Positions 32,803-39,652 of a stretch of 39,652 nucleotides of DNA are shown here, one piece after another. This DNA comes from Olavius algarvensis Gamma 3 endosymbiont (GTDB lineage: Bacteria > Pseudomonadota > Gammaproteobacteria > GCA-001735895), in NCBI GenBank assembly GCA_001735895.1, contig DS021199.1:1294796-1334447 (forward strand). The letters run 5' to 3'. The notes under the pieces were generated by a model that was given only the letters and a program-made list of their open reading frames with translations, was not told where the DNA came from and did no database searches. Position 1 is the first letter of the stretch, and the number at the start of each line of letters is the position of its first letter. The position numbers were made by a program, and so were the translations under genes.

Positions 32803-32865
32803 CGCGCCGTATATGAACCCTTGGGGATTCTCTGCAAACTTCGATCTCAGACAGGTCAAACTTAG

Positions 32866-32884
32866 CACAGTTCGGAGAATTGTG
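32866..32884. promoter_or_regulatory. Near-perfect inverted repeat before Cys-rich gene
   Basis: CACAGTTC-GGA-GAATTGTG has 7 of 8 paired bases in each arm. It lies 64 bases upstream of the Cys-rich start, where an operator would be expected. The regulator is unknown. Confidence 0.4.
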
Positions 32885-32953
32885 TCAGATCGGAGATCTC
32901 TTTGCCCCAAAATCGATAGCCATCGCCCGGTTTCAATCATCGGATTCTTTTTT

Positions 32954-32967
32954 TTGATTGAAATCAA
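32954..32967. promoter_or_regulatory. Perfect FNR-type box in copA/Cys-rich divergent region
   Basis: TTGATTGAAATCAA matches TTGAT-N4-ATCAA at all specified bases. Relative to the predicted copA start near 33024 it is centred around -63, close to class I FNR geometry. Confidence 0.7.
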
Positions 32968-32986
32968 TTTTGCCGCCAAACGGTAC

Positions 32987-33017
32987 TTGCATCTGTAGTA
33001 ACTACAGGCTTTAGACT
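32987..33017 (+). promoter_or_regulatory. MerR-type metal-responsive promoter of copA
   Basis: TTGCAT (32987-32992) and TAGACT (33012-33017) are -35/-10-like boxes with a long 19-base spacer. Between them is the palindrome TGTAGTAACTACA (32994-33006), matching the operator core of PbrR/CadR-type MerR regulators. An overlapping repeat TACAGGCTTTAGACTGTA covers 33003-33020. The start near 33024 supports ATG 33046 for copA. No MerR gene is in the window. Confidence 0.65.
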
Positions 33018-33045
33018 GTATGTGAGATTTCAAGTGGATCAAGCC

Positions 33046-35475
33046 ATGAGCGTTACCGAAACCAAATCCGAGTCAGGCAAGTTAGTCGATCCCGTATGCG
33101 GGATGACGGTTAGCACAGACAGCGAACATAAGTTTCGTTATGAAGCGATAGATTACTATTTCTGCTGCGACGGCTGTCTGCAAAAATTCAACTCTAACCC
33201 GGAAGGCTATCTGAGCGGCGAAGTTCACACCGCCTCGGCGGTGGCCGTGGCGGGTGCGTTATACATTTGCCCGATGTGCCCCGAGGTCGAGGAGGACCAC
33301 CCTACCAGCTGCCCGAGCTGCGGTATGGCCTTGGAAGTATCCGGCCCGCCCGGGCCTGTCACCCGCACCGAATACAGCTGTCCGATGCACCCTGAAATCG
33401 TGCAGGATCATCCCGGCGATTGCCCCAAGTGCGGTATGTCGCTGGAACCTCGTACTATTGAAATAGAGGAAAAAAACGAAGAACTGACCGACATGACTCG
33501 CCGTTTCTGGGTTGGGGTATTCTTCTCGACGCCGGTTTTAATACTGGCCATGCTGTCCGATCTCGCGCCTTCGTTGCTGCCGCAGTCGCTCCCGATGAAA
33601 ACGGTTCAGTGGATCGAGTTTGTGCTGGCGACGCCGGTGGTTATGTGGTGTGGCCTACCGTTTTTTGCGCGCGGCTGGGCGTCGCTCAAGACCCGTAATT
33701 TCAACATGTTCACGTTAATCGCTATCGGTGTCGGGGTCGCTTTTAGCTACAGCATAGTCGCACTGCTATTGCCCGGGGTATTTCCACCGAGCATGCTGCA
33801 CGGCGACACGATTCCGGTTTACTTCGAAGCGGCGGCAGTGATAACCACGCTGGTATTACTGGGCCAGGTACTCGAATTACGCGCCCGCAGCCATACCAAC
33901 GCAGCTATTAAGCTATTGCTTGGGCTTGCGCCCAACACGGCCCGAATCGTGCATGCCGATGGCAGCGAAATCGATGTTCCGCTGGAGCAGGTTAAACCGA
34001 CGGACGTTTTACGCGTCAGACCCGGCGAGAAAATTCCGGTAGACGGGGTTGTCACCGGCGGCGATAGCGCAGTCGACGAATCCATGGTTACCGGCGAATC
34101 GATTCCGGTTGCAAAATCGGTCGGCGATAGCCTGATAGGGGCCACGGTCAACGGTAACGGCAGTCTGTTGATGCGTGCCGAAAAAGTAGGCGCCGATACG
34201 CTGCTGGCGCAGATCGTGCTGATGGTCAGCGAGGCGCAGCGCTCGCGCGCTCCCATCCAGAGGCTTGCCGACACCGTCGCCGGTTACTTCGTGCCCGCAG
34301 TCGTGCTGATTGCCGTGATAACAATGATCGCCTGGGGTTTTGTCGGACCCGAGCCCAGGCTTGCGCACGCGATCATTAACGGCGTTGCAGTTTTGATTAT
34401 CGCCTGTCCCTGTGCGCTTGGTCTGGCGACGCCGATGTCGATCATGGTCGGAACCGGCAAGGGCGCCACGCTCGGTGTGTTGATCAAGAATGCCGAGGCA
34501 CTTGAAGTGATGGAGAAGATAGATACGCTGGTGGTCGACAAGACCGGCACGCTGACCGAAGGCCAACCTCGACTGGTCGGAATCGAAGTCGAAAATGGTT
34601 ATGATGAAAATCAGGTGCTTCGCCTGGCCGCAAGTCTCGAGCGCGCCAGCGAGCATCCGCTGGCGGATGCCATCGTGGCAGGCGCCCGCGAACGCAACAT
34701 CGAGCTCTCCGACACGCGCCGATTCGCGTCGATTACCGGTCAGGGTGTAACCTGCGAGGTGGGGCAAAATACCGTTGCCCTTGGCAATCTGGAGTTGATG
34801 CGGGCGCTCGGAATCGACCTGGGCGACATTTCGTCACAGGCCGAAGCCGGCCGTAAGCAAGGCCAGACGGTCATGCATATTGCGATCGACAACCGACCGG
34901 CCGGCTTTATCGCCGTGGCCGATCCGGTCAAGATTTCAACCCCGGGGGCGCTTGCAGACCTGCATCGAGAAGGTATTAAAGTTGTCATGTTGACCGGTGA
35001 CAATGAAACCACGGCGAGGGCAGTTGCTGCCCGACTCAAAATCGACCAGGTTAATGCAGAGGTATCGCCGCACGAAAAAGCCGAGATCGTCAAACAGCTC
35101 CAAACCGAGGGGCGCTTGGTCGCAATGGCGGGCGACGGGATCAACGATGCACCCGCTCTGGCGCAGGCGCATGTCGGCATCGCCATGGGTACCGGCACCG
35201 ATATCGCCATGGAAAGCGCCGGCGTGACCCTGGTGAAAGGTGATTTGCGCGGCATCGTGCGCGCCAGGCGTTTAAGCCGTGTCACGATGCGCAACATCCG
35301 TCAGAATTTATTCTTTGCTTTCATTTATAACTCCGTCGGCGTGCCGATAGCCGCCGGTGTTTTATATCCATTCTTTGGCTTGCTGCTATCGCCGATGATC
35401 GCCGCGGCGGCTATGAGCTTCAGTTCTGTATCGGTCATCGGCAACGCGTTACGCTTGCGCACCACGAGGGTTTAG
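33046..35475 (+). CDS. CopA-type P1B copper ATPase with YHS and two HMBD domains
   Basis: This 809-residue ATPase exports Cu(I)/Ag(I). In order: a YHS domain (about 12-50, DPVCGM ... FCCDGC), two heavy-metal-binding domains (about 72-98, [15 protein letters not shown]; about 109-135, [15 protein letters not shown]), eight membrane helices with the transport motif CPC (454-456), the actuator TGES, the phosphorylated Asp498 in [15 protein letters not shown], and the Cu-selective MSFSS in the last helix. The ATG at 33046 fits a transcription start near 33024. An in-frame GTG at 33022 lies at or before the predicted start and is rejected. Control appears dual: a MerR-type metal operator and an FNR box. 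It could supply or detoxify copper for a NosZ-rich periplasm. Confidence 0.95.
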   Translation: MSVTETKSESGKLVDPVCGMTVSTDSEHKFRYEAIDYYFCCDGCLQKFNSNPEGYLSGEVHTASAVAVAGALYICPMCPEVEEDHPTSCPSCGMALEVSGPPGPVTRTEYSCPMHPEIVQDHPGDCPKCGMSLEPRTIEIEEKNEELTDMTRRFWVGVFFSTPVLILAMLSDLAPSLLPQSLPMKTVQWIEFVLATPVVMWCGLPFFARGWASLKTRNFNMFTLIAIGVGVAFSYSIVALLLPGVFPPSMLHGDTIPVYFEAAAVITTLVLLGQVLELRARSHTNAAIKLLLGLAPNTARIVHADGSEIDVPLEQVKPTDVLRVRPGEKIPVDGVVTGGDSAVDESMVTGESIPVAKSVGDSLIGATVNGNGSLLMRAEKVGADTLLAQIVLMVSEAQRSRAPIQRLADTVAGYFVPAVVLIAVITMIAWGFVGPEPRLAHAIINGVAVLIIACPCALGLATPMSIMVGTGKGATLGVLIKNAEALEVMEKIDTLVVDKTGTLTEGQPRLVGIEVENGYDENQVLRLAASLERASEHPLADAIVAGARERNIELSDTRRFASITGQGVTCEVGQNTVALGNLELMRALGIDLGDISSQAEAGRKQGQTVMHIAIDNRPAGFIAVADPVKISTPGALADLHREGIKVVMLTGDNETTARAVAARLKIDQVNAEVSPHEKAEIVKQLQTEGRLVAMAGDGINDAPALAQAHVGIAMGTGTDIAMESAGVTLVKGDLRGIVRARRLSRVTMRNIRQNLFFAFIYNSVGVPIAAGVLYPFFGLLLSPMIAAAAMSFSSVSVIGNALRLRTTRV

Positions 35476-35733
35476 CAACGGCGCAGCATTCAATCATTCT
35501 CGAGAAGGCTTAAAAAAACGACTTGTCCGACATCCGCGTTAGTATTTTTCAGGTCGTTGTGAGCAACCACTTGGCGTGTCACTCACTTCGTTTCCCGGTA
35601 AGGATGCCGACAAAGAGCCTGTGGATACCTGTCACGGTTCTTCAGCTGCTGCCATGCGCTATTGCTGTGTCCCAGTAAAATTCCCAAGCGCGCTTGTAGC
35701 AGCACAACCCCTGCCAGCTTATTCGACCGGAAG

Positions 35734-36432
35734 TCACCAGGGAATAATACTGCCGTTATACTCGATGAATTGCCCGGTTTGAGATTGCCCCGCGGATTGC
35801 AGGATAGCTTTTAAGCCGGATGCACTCTCATCCGTGCTGATTTCCGCGTTGGGTCCGCCCATGTCCGTTTGAACCCAACCCGGGTGCAGGCTTATGACGC
35901 TAATGCCGCGCTCAGCCAGATCGATGGAGAGGCTTTTGACGACCTGGTTTACCGCCGTCTTCGAGCTGCGGTACTGATAGCTTCCGCCACTGCTGTTGTC
36001 GGCAATACTACCTACCTTGCTGCTGATGACCGCCATCAGCTTGTGCCGACTGGCCGCGACCTGGTCGACCAACGCCTGGGCCAGCATGAACGGTGCGATC
36101 GTATTGACTTCGAGCACTTGGCGCCATTCCGCCGCATCGATCCTACCAAATGCCGCGTCTTTCGAACCATAGATGCCCGCATTGCTTACCAATATGTCAA
36201 TCGAGCGCCCCTTAAGCAGATCCGCCAGGGCGGTCACTTGTTCGTAATTGGTCACGTCCAGGGCATGTAATTCAATGACCCGGCCTCGTTCGGCCAGTGC
36301 ATGCAATTGCTCGGCATCGGCGGGGTTTCTGCAACAGGCGAGCACCTGCCATCCATCCCTTGCGAATTGTTCGGTTAATTTCAAGCCGATGCCGCGGTTG
36401 GCACCAGTGATCAAAATGGTTTGATTTGTCAT
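35734..36432 (-). CDS. SDR family oxidoreductase (CsgA/C-factor-like)
   Basis: This 232-residue SDR has TGANRGIG (9-16), NAG (84-86), active-site Ser in VISSKVG, and Tyr154/Lys158 (YRSSK). Its short length and sequence resemble the C-factor-like carbonyl reductases. It stands alone between copA and the GCS2 fusion; substrate unknown. Confidence 0.9.
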   Translation of the reverse strand: MTNQTILITGANRGIGLKLTEQFARDGWQVLACCRNPADAEQLHALAERGRVIELHALDVTNYEQVTALADLLKGRSIDILVSNAGIYGSKDAAFGRIDAAEWRQVLEVNTIAPFMLAQALVDQVAASRHKLMAVISSKVGSIADNSSGGSYQYRSSKTAVNQVVKSLSIDLAERGISVISLHPGWVQTDMGGPNAEISTDESASGLKAILQSAGQSQTGQFIEYNGSIIPW

Positions 36433-36513
36433 TAGAGCGCCCTTTGGATTGTTAGCGATTTAACGAGCATACCTTGTCGCTGCGATCGATTGAATCAGCG
36501 GACAATAAACGGA

Positions 36514-38907
36514 TCAGAGTTCGATCTCGTGATTTGGCAGGTAGTCCTGCAGCAGGTGGCACAGGCAGTCCTGGCGCACCACCAGCTTGTCGCGGGTAAT
36601 CATCGCCGGCATCATCGTATTATTCAGATAGATCTTGCCCGCTTCGACGCGCATGATGTCATCGGTGACGTCGTGACCATCGGTATCGGTGATCGAAATC
36701 GGGCGCTCGACCCGGGTATAGCCAAATACCTGCTGCGGGTCGAAAAGCGTAAAGTTTCGGCTCTCGAAATCGGGCTCGAAACACAAATCCACGTCGGCGC
36801 CCGGGTCGAACTCGAAACTGACATCCTCGGGGATATTCAAGGTTAGATGCGATTCGACCAGGTGCAGCGCGTGCCGCGTCGGCTGTTTATCCGGCAACTT
36901 GTCGAGGGTCAACATGTCCTCCAGGAAACGGCAGGCATGCTCGATGCCTGCGGGGTCGCCGGGTAACCCGCATTCGAGCGTCGCCGCCGGGCAAATGCCG
37001 TTAAAGGCCATGGTGCAGACGCCATAGTGGTTGAACACCATGCCGACTCGATTGAAGCGCGCCGCCAGGTTCTGATTTTCGAAACTGGGATCGGTAATGC
37101 AGGCGTAATGGGGATTTTTGCCCGTATTGTTATGAATATCGATGGCCGCGAATAACGGCAAGCCGTGGGCGATATCGACCACGCGCTGCATCATGCCCGA
37201 GGTCGTGCTCGGTTCGAGGTCGGTGCCCGGCCAGCAGCGGTTATAGTCCACCTGGCCCGGCAAAAAGCGACGATTCGCTTCGGCGGCGCGCACGTTGCCG
37301 ACAAACAGCAAAATCGAACGCGGGAGGTCCTCGGCATATTCGGCCAGCACTTTTTGCATGGCCTTGAGTCCGGAGTATTCGTTGCCGTGCAGCAGGATCG
37401 ATACGAATAGGAAATTCGTATCCTTGCCGTCGAGCTGAATCAGGGTCGGGTTGGGGAACAGGCTGCGGATATTGTCGATGTTTATGTCGAAAAACCCGTC
37501 GGGCAAACCGTGCAGCCGGTCAAAATAATCGATCATGCGCCGGGGTCGCACCAGTTGCGCGCTATCGCCGAATCGTTTCCAGTGACTAGAAATCCAGTGG
37601 GCGCCGGTTGCCTCCTGTTTGACGCGGGCTTCGACAATATCGAGCCAGCGCTCGGTATCCCCGATTCCGGCCTGTTCCAGATTGGCGCGCGCCAATGGAA
37701 TCGCCCGCTCGAGCAGGATATCTTTGAGCGACGATTCCCGGCCATCGGGCCAGTGTACTTCGGCGTCGAGGCCCGCACGCGCGGCACGGTAAAAGTCGAC
37801 ATCCAGCGTTTCATAAGGGACTTGCGTCAAGTCGTCGCCGAGCGCTTTCAAGCCTTCGGTCAGGCCGACGTAAAATACGATATTGGCGAGGGTATCGACC
37901 AGGGTCGGACCCGACGGCACCACGCGCAGCTCGAGTCGCAGGTGGTAGCTATCATCCTGGTTGCGCGCGATGATCGGGCGTACCCAGCGCCAGATGGTGC
38001 CGTTGTGCAGACATAGGTGGTGTAGATCCTCGACCGGCCGCTCGAGCACTTCAGGCAGGATCGGGCTGTAATAAAAGTTGTCCTCGAACAGGTCGAGCAA
38101 CGAATCGATATAACGCTTGCCGAGGTGCACGCGCGGGATTATGCGGTCTTCGATTTCTTGCACGTTACGGGTGTCGACCGCCTGCTTGAAAATACCGATG
38201 CGCGATTCCTGCCAGCAGCATTTACCGAGCACCAGCGGCGAGTTCGCGGTCGCGCCCAGAATCATCATGCTCGACCACAGCCCGGCGTGGTAGCAGGGCA
38301 CGATTTCATCGAAGGGAACCTGCAAATGAATTTGCAGCGAAGTCGCGAGCGCCTCGAGCATGACGTCGGTTTTTTCGACCACCAACTGCTCGTCGCCGTC
38401 GAGGTGCAGGTGGATCGGTTTGCCGCGCATGCGCAGCAACTGGCGGTTGAGCAGATTATAGCGATGCAGCTCGGTCATATATTCGTCGGGATTCAGGTGA
38501 TCGGGGGTGACGCTGGGGAATACGCCGAACATGCCAATGTGGGTGTCGAATTGCCGCGCGGCATCGGTGGCTTGCTGCAACAGTGAAGTCAGGTCGGCTT
38601 CGACCCGGTTGAAGACATCGCCCTCGTAGTCGAATGGATTGCCGTTGATTTCCATGTTGAACTTGGCCAATTCGGAGGTAAATAACCGATTTCCGGTGGC
38701 CTCGATGATATCGATATTATTTTTGCTCGGGTTGCCGCTGGCATCGGCCAGGCATAGCTCGAGTTCATAGCCGAGCACGCGGCTTTGGTTGTCGAAAGCC
38801 TGTTTGGCAAATAACCCGCGCACGAATTCGGTTTCCCGCTCCAACTGCTGCTGGAAGCGATCGTAGTCGGCTTTTTCGAAATGTTCCTTTTGTATTTCTT
38901 CGCCCAT
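36514..38907 (-). CDS. Fusion: GCS2/YbdK-like ligase + M14 succinylglutamate desuccinylase-like hydrolase
   Basis: This protein of about 797 residues has two parts. Residues 1 to about 430 resemble the GCS2 (YbdK/EgtA-like) gamma-glutamyl ligase family (RVLGYELELCL, NMEINGNPFD, MFGVFPSVTPDHL, HLQVPFDEI, LRLELRVVPSGPT). Residues about 480-797 resemble the succinylglutamate desuccinylase/aspartoacylase clan of M14 zinc hydrolases, with HGNEYSG (near 506), FAAIDIHNNTGKNPHY and TLECG. The ATG at 38907 is chosen; 22 further codons upstream begin with TTG. This could make and cleave, or edit, a gamma-glutamyl or acylated amino acid. It is unlinked to other genes here. Confidence 0.85.
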   Translation of the reverse strand: MGEEIQKEHFEKADYDRFQQQLERETEFVRGLFAKQAFDNQSRVLGYELELCLADASGNPSKNNIDIIEATGNRLFTSELAKFNMEINGNPFDYEGDVFNRVEADLTSLLQQATDAARQFDTHIGMFGVFPSVTPDHLNPDEYMTELHRYNLLNRQLLRMRGKPIHLHLDGDEQLVVEKTDVMLEALATSLQIHLQVPFDEIVPCYHAGLWSSMMILGATANSPLVLGKCCWQESRIGIFKQAVDTRNVQEIEDRIIPRVHLGKRYIDSLLDLFEDNFYYSPILPEVLERPVEDLHHLCLHNGTIWRWVRPIIARNQDDSYHLRLELRVVPSGPTLVDTLANIVFYVGLTEGLKALGDDLTQVPYETLDVDFYRAARAGLDAEVHWPDGRESSLKDILLERAIPLARANLEQAGIGDTERWLDIVEARVKQEATGAHWISSHWKRFGDSAQLVRPRRMIDYFDRLHGLPDGFFDINIDNIRSLFPNPTLIQLDGKDTNFLFVSILLHGNEYSGLKAMQKVLAEYAEDLPRSILLFVGNVRAAEANRRFLPGQVDYNRCWPGTDLEPSTTSGMMQRVVDIAHGLPLFAAIDIHNNTGKNPHYACITDPSFENQNLAARFNRVGMVFNHYGVCTMAFNGICPAATLECGLPGDPAGIEHACRFLEDMLTLDKLPDKQPTRHALHLVESHLTLNIPEDVSFEFDPGADVDLCFEPDFESRNFTLFDPQQVFGYTRVERPISITDTDGHDVTDDIMRVEAGKIYLNNTMMPAMITRDKLVVRQDCLCHLLQDYLPNHEIEL

Positions 38908-39039
38908 GACGCCCAAGTATAGGATAGTTGTCCGGGGATTGACTAGCTTCGTGTTGGGCCGGATTGCAAGCAATACACCGGCCAGGTAGTTTTAACCTTT
39001 AAGGCTGTTTATACTTTGCGCTCCCTGATCGAGAGCGCC

Positions 39040-39291
39040 ATGTCCGCCATCCTGCAAGTATCCAACCTGATCAAATCATTCGGCCCGATCGAGGCGGTGC
39101 GAGATGTCAGTTTCGAGATCCGGCGGGGTGTCTGTTTCGGTCTGCTCGGGCCCAATGGCGCCGGCAAGACCACCACCATCGAAATGATGGAAGGCATCAA
39201 TACTCCCGACAGCGGCACGATTCTTTACCAGGGCGAGGCGCTCGGCACGCAGTTTCGCAACGAGGCCCATAGCTGTCCGGGGGAAAACTGA
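39040..39291 (+). pseudogene. ABC transporter ATPase gene, truncated by IS insertion
   Basis: Only the first 76 residues or so are genuine: MSAILQVSNLIKSFG, Walker A GPNGAGKTT (37-45) and the start of the beta strand region to RNEA. The next seven codons (HSCPGEN) and the stop come from the IS end, so the ATPase lacks the signature and Walker B and is inactive here. A TATACT (39010-39015) could be its -10 box. The rest of the gene would lie beyond the IS, outside the window. Confidence 0.85.
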
Positions 39292-39652
39292 AGAAGGAAG
39301 TAAAGGTCTTGCTGTTCCTAATGTTTGGGGTTACAACCCCGAGTGCGAACTCAAAAACAAAAGGAACAACAAGGTGTACAGTAATACTCGATTTCATCAA
39401 CTTTTAGAAGCCCTTCCGCGTAATTTGATTGATCGAATTTCGTCTAGCCTCCAGGCTGGCCGTTACGATAAATCCTTCAAGCCCTATGACCACCTATTGG
39501 CATTGTTATACGGCCAGATCTCAGGCGTCCGTAGCCTGAGAGAGCTCGAGACGGGTTTCAACGCCCAGGCAGCCCATCATTACCATTTAGGCACGGGGCC
39601 GATCCGGCGTTCCACCCTGTCGGATGCCAATCAACGCCGTAATCCGGTTTGT
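39268..39652 (+). mobile_element. Left end of an IS4-family insertion sequence
   Basis: The ABC ATPase frame breaks near 39268 at sequence CATAGCTGTCCGGGGGAAAA, which looks like an IS terminus, and a transposase gene starts at 39374. The right end and target duplication are outside the window, so the exact left boundary is an estimate. Confidence 0.8.
39374..39652 (+). CDS. IS4-family transposase, N-terminal part
   Basis: GTG at 39374 (AAAGGAACAAC upstream) opens a frame that runs off the window (93 codons). It encodes FHQLLEALPRNLIDRI, YDHLLALLYGQISGVRSLREL and IRRSTLSDANQRRNP, the DUF4372 N-terminal domain of IS4-family transposases. The DDE catalytic domain is not in the window. Confidence 0.88.
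   Translation, partial: MYSNTRFHQLLEALPRNLIDRISSSLQAGRYDKSFKPYDHLLALLYGQISGVRSLRELETGFNAQAAHHYHLGTGPIRRSTLSDANQRRNPVC

Noticed and set aside
35576-35782. 68-codon plus-strand frame between copA and the SDR
   Set aside because: No ribosome site or recognisable domain, and it overlaps the end of the SDR gene on the other strand.

Overview
The window is GC-rich and packed with oxidoreductase and c-type cytochrome genes. It suggests a respiratory, denitrifying member of the Pseudomonadota, probably a gammaproteobacterium. That placement is inferred from gene content and from FNR/DNR-type regulatory sites, not from a marker gene. No rRNA, tRNA or CRISPR array was seen.

Layout. (1) 1-5048: a 600-bp stretch without a confident gene, an MFS transporter, then a minus-strand catabolic block: a 3-keto-5-aminohexanoate-cleavage (BKACE) gene broken by one frameshift, a class III aminotransferase, a GcvT-like remnant, and a beta-carbonic anhydrase. 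(2) 5414-7618: a diheme cytochrome c and a flavin-split-barrel/UbiA (MenA-like) fusion. (3) 7678-18960: a complete nitrous-oxide-reductase cluster of the clade II (Sec-type, NosR-less) kind: nosZ, a monoheme cytochrome c, a hexaheme NapC/NirT-cytochrome fusion, a diheme cytochrome c, nosB, nosD, nosG, nosH, nosF, nosL and nosY. Start and stop codons overlap at nosD/G/H/F/L. A textbook FNR/DNR class II promoter precedes nosZ. (4) 19191-20429: a very basic Lys/Ala protein made of a 60-bp tandem repeat, with an FNR-type box upstream. (5) 20643-26285: a minus-strand amino-acid/amide catabolism set (two SDRs, a DadA-like oxidase, a DUF1611-like P-loop protein, an M20 peptidase, a flavin reductase), divergent from a peroxiredoxin-like gene across a perfect FNR-type palindrome. 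(6) 27269-29926: a 28-residue hydrophobic peptide, then a CBS protein / ArsB-NhaD-type permease / CBS protein operon. (7) 30028-35475: a cytochrome c'-like protein, a cytochrome c-DsbC fusion, a small cytochrome c, a secreted Cys/His/Met-rich protein and a CopA-type Cu ATPase whose promoter looks MerR-type and carries a perfect FNR box. (8) 35734-39652: an SDR, a GCS2-like/M14-deacylase fusion, and an ABC ATPase gene cut by an IS4-family insertion that runs off the window.

How it fits together (inference). Quinol electrons, possibly menaquinol made with the MenA-like fusion, could enter the periplasm through NosGH or the NapC-type hexaheme protein and pass through the small cytochromes to NosZ. 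NosDFY and NosL mature the copper sites, and the CopA/DsbC-like/Cys-rich group may handle copper and thiols. Five good and one weaker FNR/DNR-type boxes (7678, 20497, 26343, 27397, 30561, 32954) suggest much of the window is one low-oxygen regulon that includes the repeat protein. The freshest discoveries are the Lys/Ala repeat protein, the cytochrome c-DsbC fusion, the hexaheme fusion and the split-barrel/UbiA fusion.
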